Shown here piece after piece: positions 41,133 to 49,917 of a DNA stretch of 64,000 nucleotides; the stretch's first letter is position 1; each line of letters opens with the position of its first letter. This DNA is from Microbulbifer sp. Q7 (GTDB taxonomy: Bacteria > Pseudomonadota > Gammaproteobacteria > Pseudomonadales > Cellvibrionaceae): contig NZ_LROY01000002.1 in the NCBI RefSeq assembly GCF_001639145.1, positions 1,830,501 to 1,894,500 on the forward strand, given 5' to 3'. Under the pieces are notes generated by a model, which was given only the letters and a program-made list of their open reading frames with translations, did no database searches and was not told where the DNA came from. Both the position numbers and the translations under genes were made by a program.

Positions 41133-42326
41133 ATGAAATTTGATCTTGCCATTGTGGGCGCCGGTGCCCTCGGTAGCTTCGCCGCCTATCGTGCGCTAAA
41201 ACGTGGCTACCGTGTATTGCTGATCGATTCAGGACAGCAGGCACGGGGCGCAACCGTCAGAAATTTTGGACAAGTCGTGCCCTCTGGTATGGAAATCGGC
41301 GTGTGGCGCGATCTCGGTATGCGCTCGCTCGATCTTTACCGAGAACTGCAACCCGTGTCCGGAAGCACCATCTGGCAACAGGGCTCCCTGTATGTGGCGT
41401 CCTCCCCGGAGGAGGCACAGCTACTGGATGAGCTCGATGAAATCAACCGCGAGCTCGGCTACCCATCCAAGCGACTGAGCCCCGCCCAATGTCTTGCCCA
41501 CAACCCCGCACTGCGCGCCGGCTACTGCCAGGGTGGCCTGTTTTTCCCAGGAGATATGAGTGCGGAAACCAGCACACTGATGCCGATTTTTTGGCAGCGG
41601 CTGGCCGCAGACAGCGCTCTCACCCTGCTGCCAAACACCACCGTGACGGCCATTGAAGACAGCGCAACAGCTGTGGGCAACGGCGTGCGCCTCACTACCG
41701 CTGCGGGCGAGCAGGTGCATACCGATCAGGTATTGATTTGCTGCGGGCACCTGCTCAATCGTCTGTACCCGGAACATCTGCAGACACCAGAGATGCAAAT
41801 TGCCAAGCTGCAAATGATGCGTATCGCCCCCGCCGGAAACATCACATTACCGGGCAACCTGCTGACCGGACTGACGCTGCGCCGTTACGGCGCCTTTAAA
41901 AGCTGCCCCAGCTTTACCCGACTACCGCCACACGGCCTTAACCGCGGCTACGACGAATTTGATATCCATATCCTGGTGCGGCAGTCGGCCGATGGCAGCC
42001 TGATTCTCGGCGACTCCCATGAATACTTCGCCGCCTCGCAGTCCGGATCCCTGGACTATGAGATATCCACCCACATTAACGAACTCATGCTCACAGAAGC
42101 CAAACGCATTCTCGACCTGCCTCACTGGCGTGTAGACAGCACCTGGAATGGCTACTACAGCCAGGAGAACCAACGTGGTGTATTGCTGGACTCCCCCAGT
42201 ACACATGTGCACCTGGTGACGGGCATCGGCGGCAAGGGCATGACCACCGGACCCGCGCTAATGGAACGGGTGGTGGACAACCTGATGGCCGGCAGACCTC
42301 TGGAGGACAGCCTTGCAAACCCGTGA
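41133..42326 (+). CDS. TIGR03364 FAD-dependent oxidoreductase (aminophosphonate oxidase)
   Basis: 397 residues of the DAO fold. The N-terminal IVGAGALGS binds FAD, RGATVRNFGQVVPSG is the family's active-site region, and TGIGGKGMTTGPALMERVV closes the FAD fold. Members are found next to PhnX-like or PhnZ-like genes and are proposed to deaminate aminophosphonates oxidatively. Related enzymes have been reported to act on 2-aminoethylphosphonate and its N-methyl form, giving phosphonoacetaldehyde, the PhnX substrate. No PhnW transaminase is present, so this enzyme would supply that step. The start is 15 nt after the MFS stop. Confidence 0.87.
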   Translation: MKFDLAIVGAGALGSFAAYRALKRGYRVLLIDSGQQARGATVRNFGQVVPSGMEIGVWRDLGMRSLDLYRELQPVSGSTIWQQGSLYVASSPEEAQLLDELDEINRELGYPSKRLSPAQCLAHNPALRAGYCQGGLFFPGDMSAETSTLMPIFWQRLAADSALTLLPNTTVTAIEDSATAVGNGVRLTTAAGEQVHTDQVLICCGHLLNRLYPEHLQTPEMQIAKLQMMRIAPAGNITLPGNLLTGLTLRRYGAFKSCPSFTRLPPHGLNRGYDEFDIHILVRQSADGSLILGDSHEYFAASQSGSLDYEISTHINELMLTEAKRILDLPHWRVDSTWNGYYSQENQRGVLLDSPSTHVHLVTGIGGKGMTTGPALMERVVDNLMAGRPLEDSLANP

Positions 42327-42954
42327 AGCGCACAGCAAACCCGGACTTGTCATAAAACCTGTGCGCCCGGTCGCGGCTATCCGCAACCTGCTGGAACAGT
42401 ACGGGGCACTGACGCTCGGTGAGCGCTGTACCCAATATCAGCACGGGGCGCAATGCGCTGCACTGGCACAGGCAGCCGGAGCCTCCGAGGCGCTGATCGG
42501 TGCCGCATTTTTGCACGACATCGGACATTTGATTGCCCTGGACCGAAGACTTCTGGGCACCAACCGTCTTGGGCACCGGGATCACGCCGTCATCGGCGCC
42601 TCTCAGTTGCGCCGCTGGGGGTTTCCGCCAGAGGTAGTCGAGCCAATAGCCCTGCACGTTGAAGCCAAGCGCTACCTGGCATCCACCGCTACGGATTATC
42701 GGGCGAAGTTGTCCGCCGCCAGTGCCGACACCTTGCAACAACAAGGCATGCAGATGTCGGATGCACAGCAGTACGCTTTTATTACAAATCCATTCAGCGA
42801 GGACGCCCTGGCACTGCGCCACTGGGACGATGCGGGCAAGCAGGCGGACATCGACTGCCGCAACCTGGCGCACTGGCTGCAGGTCTGCGAGCGCCTTTTA
42901 CCGCCATCCAGCAACCAAACCTATGAGGAACAACATGAACGCACCTTCGCTTAA
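42313..42954 (+). CDS. PhnZ-like HD-domain phosphonate oxygenase
   Basis: 213 residues with an HD domain holding the diiron ligands expected of PhnZ: ERCTQYQHGAQ (Tyr and first His), FLHDIGHL, GHRDHAVIGASQL, ALHVEAKRYL and a later Asp in LRHWDDAGK. PhnZ cleaves 2-amino-1-hydroxyethylphosphonate to glycine and phosphate. The TTG start at 42313 follows a GGAGG box and overlaps the oxidoreductase gene by 14 nt. The partner hydroxylase PhnY is absent from the window, so either hydroxylated substrate is imported directly or PhnY is elsewhere. Confidence 0.85.
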   Translation: MQTREAHSKPGLVIKPVRPVAAIRNLLEQYGALTLGERCTQYQHGAQCAALAQAAGASEALIGAAFLHDIGHLIALDRRLLGTNRLGHRDHAVIGASQLRRWGFPPEVVEPIALHVEAKRYLASTATDYRAKLSAASADTLQQQGMQMSDAQQYAFITNPFSEDALALRHWDDAGKQADIDCRNLAHWLQVCERLLPPSSNQTYEEQHERTFA

Positions 42955-43744
42955 CGCCGCCATTTTTGACTGGGCTGGCACGCTCGTGGACTTCGGTTCA
43001 CGCGCACCACTGCGCGCATTTATGCAGGTATTTGCCAATGCCGGCATCGCCGTCGACGAGGCCGAAACCCGCATCCCTATGGGGACAGAAAAAAAAGAGC
43101 ATATCCGCCGCATGCTGCAACAAGCGCGGATCCGGGATGCCTGGCGGGAGCAGCATGGCCGCTTTGCCAGCGAAGAGGATATCGACGCGCTGTACACCGA
43201 ACTGGCACCGATCCAGCGCGCCGAAATCGATCACCACAGCACGCCCGTGCCCGGGGCTGCCGCGCTGTTCAGCGACCTGCGCGCGCGGGGTTTTAAGCTG
43301 GGCAGCACCACCGGATACAGTCGTGGAATGATCGATGGCATGCTCGAAAAAGCCGCCGCGGCAGATATCCAGCCGGATTGTGTGGTGGCCGCTGATGAGG
43401 CTGCGGGCGCACGCCCTGGCCCCGCTGCCGCACTGAAAAATGTGATTGCGCTGGAAATCGGCTCCGTCGCGCAATGCGTAAAAGTCGACGACACTTCCGC
43501 CGGTATCCTCGAAGGCCGCAATGCGGGTATGTGGACCGTCGCCGTCGTACTTTCGGGCAATGCGCTGGGTCTGTCGCACGAGGCTTGGGAGCGCATGGAC
43601 GAGGCACAGCAAACGCCCTTGCGGCAAGCCGCCTACCGCAAAATGGCTGGCTGCGGCGCCCACTATCTGATAGACGACATCCGCCAGCTGGAGCCAGTAC
43701 TGGTCGACATCGACCGCCGACTGGCCCTTGGTGAACGCCCCTGA
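42935..43744 (+). CDS. phnX: Phosphonoacetaldehyde hydrolase
   Basis: 269 residues, HAD superfamily. AIFDWAGTLVDFGSRAP has the nucleophile Asp; MGTEKKEHIRRM has the Schiff-base Lys typical of PhnX; VKVDDTSAGILEGRNAGMWT is the acidic HAD motif. The enzyme splits phosphonoacetaldehyde into acetaldehyde and phosphate. The usual Thr after DWAGT is Leu here and the RPGPAAALKN segment also departs from the most common form. The start (GAGGAA box 6 nt upstream) lies inside the HD gene, a 20-nt overlap. The last structural gene before the regulator. Confidence 0.88.
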   Translation: MNAPSLNAAIFDWAGTLVDFGSRAPLRAFMQVFANAGIAVDEAETRIPMGTEKKEHIRRMLQQARIRDAWREQHGRFASEEDIDALYTELAPIQRAEIDHHSTPVPGAAALFSDLRARGFKLGSTTGYSRGMIDGMLEKAAAADIQPDCVVAADEAAGARPGPAAALKNVIALEIGSVAQCVKVDDTSAGILEGRNAGMWTVAVVLSGNALGLSHEAWERMDEAQQTPLRQAAYRKMAGCGAHYLIDDIRQLEPVLVDIDRRLALGERP

Positions 43745-43848
43745 CCGCAACTTAGCCCGCAAAGCCCGGCGCTTCGCACACCGGGCTTGATCGGCGATAC
43801 TTGCCCCCATATACCCAACCGTGCCCAACGACCTCAGGAACCAGCCCA

Positions 43849-44550
43849 TTGCCAAATACACAAAGTGAAATCAAAGCGTTTATTCAGAACCTGATCAGCG
43901 ATGGGCGGCTGCAGCACAACCAGAAGCTACCCTCGGAGCGAGAGCTGGTGGATCAGCTGGAGACCACGCGCATTACCCTGCGTGAAGGCCTTACACGGCT
44001 GGAAAGTGAAGGAGTCATTTACCGGCAAAACCGCCGCGGCTGGTTTGTGGCCCCCGCCCGGTTCATGATGAACCCGGCCCAGAAAGTGGACTTCAACAGC
44101 ATGGCCCAGGATCAGGGATTCACGCCCTCAACGGAAATCCTGCAGCAGCACCGCTGTGGTGTCCGGCGGGAAATCTCGTCGGCATTCGGGGCAGCGGCCA
44201 ACAGCCGCTACCTGCACCTGCGCAGAGTCCGCGGGCTGGACGGTCGCGCCGTGATGGTGGAAGACAGCTATCTGCCCCTGTCTCGCTACGAAAATCTCGA
44301 CGAATTTGATTTGTCTGCCTCCGTGACGGCCATCCTCAAGAAACATTTCAACGTCGGCGTCGCCTCCGAGACCTGCCGCATCCTCATCGCCAACCTCGAA
44401 CAGGAACACGCCGAACCACTGGGTATCCATACCGGCGCAATGGGCCTGAAAATCGTCCGTTTGCGATACGACAGCGCGCACAAGCTGATTGATTACAACA
44501 TCGAGTACTGGCTGCCACACGCCATCGAAATGGAAGTCACCACCCGCTAG
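43849..44550 (+). CDS. GntR/HutC (UTRA) transcriptional regulator of the phosphonate cluster
   Basis: About 233 residues: an N-terminal winged helix (KLPSERELVDQLETTRITLR, about 28-47) and a C-terminal UTRA ligand-binding domain (about 90-233, with NIEYWLPHAIEMEV at the end). TTG at 43849, with AGGAA 10 nt upstream, was chosen; starts at 43801 or 43821 would add 16 or 10 residues. Its binding sites are probably the three TGG(T/A)CTAGACCA palindromes. The effector is likely a phosphonate or breakdown product. Confidence 0.87.
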   Translation: MPNTQSEIKAFIQNLISDGRLQHNQKLPSERELVDQLETTRITLREGLTRLESEGVIYRQNRRGWFVAPARFMMNPAQKVDFNSMAQDQGFTPSTEILQQHRCGVRREISSAFGAAANSRYLHLRRVRGLDGRAVMVEDSYLPLSRYENLDEFDLSASVTAILKKHFNVGVASETCRILIANLEQEHAEPLGIHTGAMGLKIVRLRYDSAHKLIDYNIEYWLPHAIEMEVTTR

Positions 44551-44648
44551 TGTGCTCACAGAGGCTCTTGCGCCAGACCGCAAGCGCCGTCATGTTTTCA
44601 TCACCACATCGTCACCACAGATTAATATCTTCTCTATAACCTCTCCCC

Positions 44649-44660
44649 TGGTCTAGACCA
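44649..44660. promoter_or_regulatory. Candidate GntR-family operator O3
   Basis: TGGTCTAGACCA, extended to a 14-nt perfect palindrome (CTGGTCTAGACCAG, 44648-44661). It lies 43 nt upstream of the phosphodiesterase ATG and 8 nt after a possible -10 (TATAAC, 44635-44640). Confidence 0.75.
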
Positions 44661-44703
44661 GAAAGGTAGTGAAATTTACTTTCGATCCATTAAAGGAGAC
44701 GTT

Positions 44704-46464
44704 ATGCACCAGCTATTCCTCTGTGGAATTGCACTGATTGCTGCAATTCTTTTCACCCCAGCGTCCGCGCAAGGTGACAACAAGGTATTACTCGTCGGTA
44801 TTGACGGCGTTCAGTTTGAGAAACTGCACACACTGAACACGCCCAATTTTGACAGGCTCTATGTGGAAAAAGCATACACCGGAGGAATCAATGGCGCCGC
44901 CAGCCAGCAGTCCACCTACAGCGGCCCGGGGTGGTCAACCATCCTTACCGGCGTGTGGGCCAACAAGCATGACGTTACCTCCAATGGATCGGGCCTCGCC
45001 AACGCCGCATTCCCCAGCCTGTTCAGGCGGATCAAGGATTCGGATAGTAATCACTGGGTTGGCAGCATCGTTAACTGGAGCCCAATCAATACCCAGTATT
45101 TCACCCAGGATTTAGTGCATGCCGATGTAGTGAGAAGTGGCCTGTCGGATGATGATGTCGTCGCTGAAGCGCTGGACTATATCAATGTTGGTGTTCCTGA
45201 CTTCCTGTTTCTGCACCTGGATGAACCGGATGGTGTCGGTCACTCCTCATGCTTTGGCAGTGCATACAACCGCAGCATACAAGATGCTGACCAGCGACTG
45301 GGACAACTACTCGACGCTGTGCAGGCACGAATACAGGCTGGTGAAGACTGGCTGGTGCTGGTCACAACCGACCATGGGCGCGACGCCGCTGGCTGTGGGC
45401 ACGGAAATCAAACTACCGGCGAAAAAACCATATTTATCGGCAGTAACCAGCCACTAAACCTCGAGCACACGCAGTTTGTGAGCGACATCAGCAACACTGA
45501 TTTTGGCAGCCTGTATGGGCACGCAGCACAAACATCCATCGCGCCGACAGTGCTACGCCATCTCGGGATATCACTGGAAAAGTCCTGGAAACTGGATGGC
45601 ACGCCGCTGCTGGCCGAAACTGGTTTACGCAAGCTGCTACCCGGTGCTGAGAGCACCGCGCAGTGGTATGCCAACAGTAGCGCACCTGTAGAGGTTTACC
45701 GCGATGGAGCGCTCGTTGACACGGTCGATGCGCTGATACGCACCTGGACTGATCTGAGCAATTTCAAGGGCACGGCGGACTACGTATTCGTTCAGGGCCA
45801 GACCCCGATCGCCCTGCGCCGCACGCGTCTGGATATTTCAGCAGCCATCGACTGGAACACTAGCCGGGCTTACTACTTTCGGGATGACGCGCGCTATGTT
45901 CGCTACAATAAAACCCTCGACGCAGCAGACGGCGGGTATCCGGCTGACGTCACCAATAACACCTGGCCAGGTCTTGGAGACTATCGCGACCTCGTTGTGG
46001 CCGCGTTCAAGGCCAGCACTACGAAGGGCTACTTCTTCTTGAGCGATGGCCGGTATCTTCGCTACGACCTGAATTGCGATTGCGTCGACAATGGTTATCC
46101 GAAAAACATCGACAACGTGACCTGGCCGGGTATAGCACCATACGCCACGCAGATACGCGCCGCACTCAAGTGGCCAAACAGTAAAGTCTACTTCTTTCTT
46201 GCTGACGGCAGTTATCTGCGCTACGACCTGTCCGGTGACAGCCTGGACGGCGGCTATCCGAAGCCAGTGAATGACAGCACCTGGCCAGGTATGGCCAGCT
46301 ACGCTCTGGACATAACAGCCGCTCATCAATGGGACAACTCCCGCGCCTATATCTTTCTGACCAATCAACGCTACCTGCGCTATGACATCAATAACGATCA
46401 GGTTGATGCAGGTTACCCGCGACCGATCAATGGAAATACCTGGCCAGGTCTGATGCTCCCCTGA
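44704..46464 (+). CDS. Secreted phosphodiesterase (alkaline phosphatase family) with four hemopexin-like repeats
   Basis: 586 residues. Signal peptide to about residue 22 (ILFTPASAQ). The catalytic domain (about 25-300) has metal ligands and nucleophile as in the type I phosphodiesterase/NPP group: LLVGIDGVQ, STYSGPGWSTILTG, LHLDEPDGVGHS, TTDHGRD and CGHG. From about residue 375 come four repeats of about 50 residues, each with Y(F/I)FL..RY(L/V)RY and ending in TWPG, the hemopexin blade pattern (YPRPINGNTWPGL in the last). Preceded by operator O3, so probably induced with the phosphonate genes. It could release phosphonate head groups from lipids or glycans bound by the propeller. Confidence 0.88.
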   Translation: MHQLFLCGIALIAAILFTPASAQGDNKVLLVGIDGVQFEKLHTLNTPNFDRLYVEKAYTGGINGAASQQSTYSGPGWSTILTGVWANKHDVTSNGSGLANAAFPSLFRRIKDSDSNHWVGSIVNWSPINTQYFTQDLVHADVVRSGLSDDDVVAEALDYINVGVPDFLFLHLDEPDGVGHSSCFGSAYNRSIQDADQRLGQLLDAVQARIQAGEDWLVLVTTDHGRDAAGCGHGNQTTGEKTIFIGSNQPLNLEHTQFVSDISNTDFGSLYGHAAQTSIAPTVLRHLGISLEKSWKLDGTPLLAETGLRKLLPGAESTAQWYANSSAPVEVYRDGALVDTVDALIRTWTDLSNFKGTADYVFVQGQTPIALRRTRLDISAAIDWNTSRAYYFRDDARYVRYNKTLDAADGGYPADVTNNTWPGLGDYRDLVVAAFKASTTKGYFFLSDGRYLRYDLNCDCVDNGYPKNIDNVTWPGIAPYATQIRAALKWPNSKVYFFLADGSYLRYDLSGDSLDGGYPKPVNDSTWPGMASYALDITAAHQWDNSRAYIFLTNQRYLRYDINNDQVDAGYPRPINGNTWPGLMLP

Positions 46465-46490
46465 CCGTTTGCGCTCGTTGCCCACACAAG

Positions 46491-46509
46491 GCGCCGCATC
46501 GAGCGGCGC
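46491..46509. terminator. Hairpin between convergent genes
   Basis: GCGCCGC / GCGGCGC with a 5-nt loop, between the phosphodiesterase and SDR genes. No clear U-tract. Confidence 0.4.
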
Positions 46510-46536
46510 TGACACCCGCCGGATAAACACCACCCC

Positions 46537-47292
46537 CTACCAGGGAATCGGCGAACCATCCCAGAACAATAGTTTTCCGTGATCTTCCTCTCGCAGCTGT
46601 TGCAGCACGGTCACTATTCTCTCGGCACTTTGCGCGGGGGTATAAAGTTTGTCTGCGGGAATATTTTCCTGGAAGGGTTCTGACAGGGGCGTGTCGGTGG
46701 TGCCCGGGTGTACGGCCACCACCCGACACTGATCTACTTTCCGGCCCCATTCGATGGAGAGGTTGCGCACCAGCATGTTGAGTGCGGCTTTGCTCATGCG
46801 GTAGCTGTACCAGCCACCGAGGTGATTGTCTTCGATACTGCCGACTTTTGCCGAGAGTGATGCCCAGGTCAGCGGCGAGCGCCGCTTGAGATATGGATCC
46901 AGCGCCTGGGCCAGATGCAGGTGGGTGAGTACGTTCACCGTGACACTGCGCATCAGGGTATCGTCATTGCACTGGCGCAGGTTTTTCTCCGGCCCGTGCT
47001 TGTCCCAATGCAGAATGCCACAGCAGACCACCACCCAGTTCGGCACCGGCCGCTCCGCCAGCCAACCGTTGATCACCGCAACACTCCCGGGGTCTTCCAG
47101 TTCTGCCGTGCAATGCTGGTGGGTATCACCAAGCAGATCGATGTCGTGGCGACTGATCGTCAACAACACGGCGTCGGGGTACTGGCTGTGCAGAGTTTGC
47201 AGCAGCGCCTGGCCGAGGCCGCCGCTGGCACCGGCCAGTAAAATACACTGCGGTGGAGGATTTTCTGCGTGTTGCATCGGCGTCCCTGCCAA
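46537..47292 (-). CDS. Short-chain dehydrogenase/reductase
   Basis: 251 residues, Rossmann fold. LLAGASGGLGQALL carries the glycine-rich cofactor loop, CCGILHW corresponds to the NAG region, and WYSYRMSKAALNML has the catalytic Tyr-x-x-x-Lys. The C-terminus has VHPGTTDTPLSEPF. Similar proteins are annotated as CsgA/C-factor-like SDRs. The substrate cannot be told. A second in-frame ATG five codons in (MQHAEN) could be the true start. It follows the decarboxylase gene by 24 nt on the same strand and may be cotranscribed. Confidence 0.85.
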   Translation of the reverse strand: MAGTPMQHAENPPPQCILLAGASGGLGQALLQTLHSQYPDAVLLTISRHDIDLLGDTHQHCTAELEDPGSVAVINGWLAERPVPNWVVVCCGILHWDKHGPEKNLRQCNDDTLMRSVTVNVLTHLHLAQALDPYLKRRSPLTWASLSAKVGSIEDNHLGGWYSYRMSKAALNMLVRNLSIEWGRKVDQCRVVAVHPGTTDTPLSEPFQENIPADKLYTPAQSAERIVTVLQQLREEDHGKLLFWDGSPIPW

Positions 47293-47316
47293 TCTGCTGC
47301 TCCGTAACCGGAGCGG

Positions 47317-49338
47317 TTACTTGTTTGCTTTCGACGGTTTCCGCGAAGACTTGACCGCGGAAGCCAGCGGCTCCTTCATCACCCGTATCATGGGCTCATC
47401 GGAACGGAAGATCAGCCCGTGAATTTCCGTGGCGTTCTGCCCCTGCAACAATTGCTGCAGGAACTGCACGATCTGGGCAGAGATTTCCTGCCCCGGCACC
47501 AGCACCGGAATCCCAGGCGGATAAGGCACAATTTCGTCGGCGCAGGTGCGCCCGACCAGTTTCTTTTCCGCCGCCACGCCGTTGTCCATCAGCGGCAATT
47601 CTTCCGTATCGGAGAAATAGGCATCTGCGGGCAGGCAGTTCAGGTGGGTAAACTCCGGCAACTGCCGCGCGGTGCCCACATGGCTGCGTTTGCGCGGTTG
47701 CCGCGCCAGTTGTTTGAGGGCGTGCACCAGGCGCAACAGTTTGCTCTCGGTGCTCCCCAGGGTCACCAGCACGGTTACCGTGTTGTAGGTGGTTTTCTCC
47801 ACCTGAATACCAAACTGGTCGAATAGTTTTACCTGGATTTCCTTGCCGGAATAGCCGCTGCCGGAAACATCAATAGTGACCTTGGTCGGGTCGAGGCGGA
47901 TGTTGTCGTTGGCCAGTGGTGCGGGCACCAGGTCTTCCAGCTTCAGTGCGCGGAACACGCCGGTGGCATCCACTTCCCGCCGCAGGGTCGCCACCATCTG
48001 CGCGCAGTGGCGCAGGCGGCCGTAACCTTCCATCACCATCTGCTTGCGCGCTACATCCAGGCTCGCAATCATTGAGTACTGCGGGCTGGTGGAGGCGTAC
48101 ATATTCAGGTTTTCACGGAAACGGAATTCATCGAAGTCCGGGTCCTGTACATGGATCATGCTGGCCTGGGAGAAAGCCGACAGCATTTTATGGGTGCTCT
48201 GGGTGACGTAATCCGCCCCGCACTCCAGCGCCGTGGGGCGTGTTTCGGTATGGAAGTAGCCGTGCGCGTACCAGGCCTCGTCGATCAGCACCTTGACCCC
48301 GCGCTCGTGCGCATAGTCGATGATGGGCTTGAGGTCGTAGCGCAGGCCATCGTAGGTGCAGGAGGTGATCACCAGCAGGCCCGCGTCCGGGTGCTCGTCC
48401 AGCGCCTTTTCAATATCCGCGCGGCACACCGGGCCGTAGATACCAAACTCCGGGTGCAGGGTGGACTTGAGATACACCGGCTCGATCCGGTTCATCACCA
48501 CCGCGTGGTGCACCGACTTGTGACAGGCCTGATCCACAATGATCTTGCCGCCACCACCGAGAATCTGCTGGATCACCACCTTGTTGGCGGTGGAGGTGCC
48601 GTTGGTAAGGAAAAAGGTCTTCTCGGCGCCGAACGCCTGCGCCGCCAGATCCTGTGCTTCCTGGATCACGGAGTGGGGCTCCAGCAGGCTGTCCAGCACC
48701 TGCACCGAGACCGACAGGTCAGTATTGAATACGTGCTCGCCCATAAAGCGGTAGAAATCACCCACCCACGGGCTGTTGCGCAGGCTGTCGCCACCGGAAT
48801 GACCGGGGGTGTGCCAGGCATCGCGGGCGGAGAACACGTAATCCTTGAGGGTATCGGCAAAGGGGGTGGAGGCGCGGCGGGCAATGAAAGCCTGCACCAG
48901 GCGGAACATGTGGTTGAAATTGCACTCGCGCCGGTCGAACAGCTCATCAAAGCGCTTGCGTACCGAGGCAGGAGCGCCACCCTGGTCGTTCAGGAATGAG
49001 TCTTGCGCCACCAGGAAGACATTTAGCTGGGCGCGCAGCGCGTGCATGCGGTCCGCCAGCTGCTCCGCATCCTTGAGCTCATCGGGGCTGCAGCCACCAT
49101 CAATAATCAGCGCCTGCAGCTGGTCTTCCTCCCGCAGGCAACGCTCCAGCGCGCTCGTGGCCACAGCTTCAAAGCGCAGGCCATAAGGGTTCTCGTGCTG
49201 CGTGGCGGTCGCATTGAGGGCATTCACCCAGCTGCTACTCAGATCGCGGTCGTTACTGACCAGCGCCACACGGCATTCCAGTGGCTGGCGCTGCTCGCAC
49301 AGGTTGCCCAGGTCAGGCATTGTCAGTTCTACACCCAT
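47317..49338 (-). CDS. Orn/Lys/Arg decarboxylase (PLP-dependent, fold I)
   Basis: 673 residues. An N-terminal receiver-like wing domain (about 20-120, VALVSNDRDL..) precedes the PLP domain, with AWHTPGHSGGDSLRNSPWVG, TNGTSTANKVVIQQILG, DEAWYAHGYFHTE and the Schiff-base Lys in TQSTHKMLSAFSQASMIHV (about 385). The C-terminal domain contains YPPGIPVLVPGQEI, a family hallmark. The family makes putrescine, cadaverine or agmatine; which one is not certain from sequence. Slightly shorter than the E. coli inducible enzymes (about 711-756). Confidence 0.9.
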   Translation of the reverse strand: MGVELTMPDLGNLCEQRQPLECRVALVSNDRDLSSSWVNALNATATQHENPYGLRFEAVATSALERCLREEDQLQALIIDGGCSPDELKDAEQLADRMHALRAQLNVFLVAQDSFLNDQGGAPASVRKRFDELFDRRECNFNHMFRLVQAFIARRASTPFADTLKDYVFSARDAWHTPGHSGGDSLRNSPWVGDFYRFMGEHVFNTDLSVSVQVLDSLLEPHSVIQEAQDLAAQAFGAEKTFFLTNGTSTANKVVIQQILGGGGKIIVDQACHKSVHHAVVMNRIEPVYLKSTLHPEFGIYGPVCRADIEKALDEHPDAGLLVITSCTYDGLRYDLKPIIDYAHERGVKVLIDEAWYAHGYFHTETRPTALECGADYVTQSTHKMLSAFSQASMIHVQDPDFDEFRFRENLNMYASTSPQYSMIASLDVARKQMVMEGYGRLRHCAQMVATLRREVDATGVFRALKLEDLVPAPLANDNIRLDPTKVTIDVSGSGYSGKEIQVKLFDQFGIQVEKTTYNTVTVLVTLGSTESKLLRLVHALKQLARQPRKRSHVGTARQLPEFTHLNCLPADAYFSDTEELPLMDNGVAAEKKLVGRTCADEIVPYPPGIPVLVPGQEISAQIVQFLQQLLQGQNATEIHGLIFRSDEPMIRVMKEPLASAVKSSRKPSKANK

Positions 49339-49477
49339 AACACTTCTTCTTATCTTTCAGCATAGAAGCCAGATACTAAAGGAGTCAGGCGACGTTTAGT
49401 CCCGGCAGGGGGAAATTGGCAAGAACCACCATGAAATGGGGTCGATACGAAATGAAAATACGAGAAATGGCCAGACT

Positions 49478-49897
49478 TCAGAACTTTGCGCTCTGGACTT
49501 CGCCATTGAAATTCAGGCAGTGCTCCACCCGCACGCGCTGCACGGGCGACAGGTCATTGAGGGCAAAGTAATCGTAGGCCGAGTGCTCGGAAGACAGGGT
49601 AATTTCGCCGTTGCGATTGGCCCCGCAGGCTTTCAAATGGGCGCGGAAGATAAACACGTGGGAGTTGTACACCCGGTGGTAGTAGACGCCACTGAGGTAG
49701 TCGATGACCACGTCCCGGCCCAGCTCTTCCCGGCATTCCCGCAGCAGTGCTTCGTGGATGGTTTCACCCAGGTCCAATGCCCCACCGGGCAGGCCCCAGG
49801 TTTTGTCGGCATAGGTCGCCCGCAGCTGCAACACCTCCCCCTCCGCATTGGTGATCACCGCGTGCGCACTCAGCTTGTAGGTATCGTCAAATCCCAT
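49478..49897 (-). CDS. Nudix hydrolase
   Basis: 139 residues with a full Nudix box: GLPGGALDLGETIHEALLRE followed by CREELG, including the REUXEEXG metal-binding core. Starts MGFDDTYKLSAHAVITNAEG. It hydrolyses a nucleoside diphosphate linked to another moiety; substrate unknown. It begins 20 nt after the pldA stop on the same strand, so the two probably share a transcript. Confidence 0.88.
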   Translation of the reverse strand: MGFDDTYKLSAHAVITNAEGEVLQLRATYADKTWGLPGGALDLGETIHEALLRECREELGRDVVIDYLSGVYYHRVYNSHVFIFRAHLKACGANRNGEITLSSEHSAYDYFALNDLSPVQRVRVEHCLNFNGEVQSAKF

Positions 49898-49917
49898 CCG
49901 TGAACCTTCAGCGTGAC

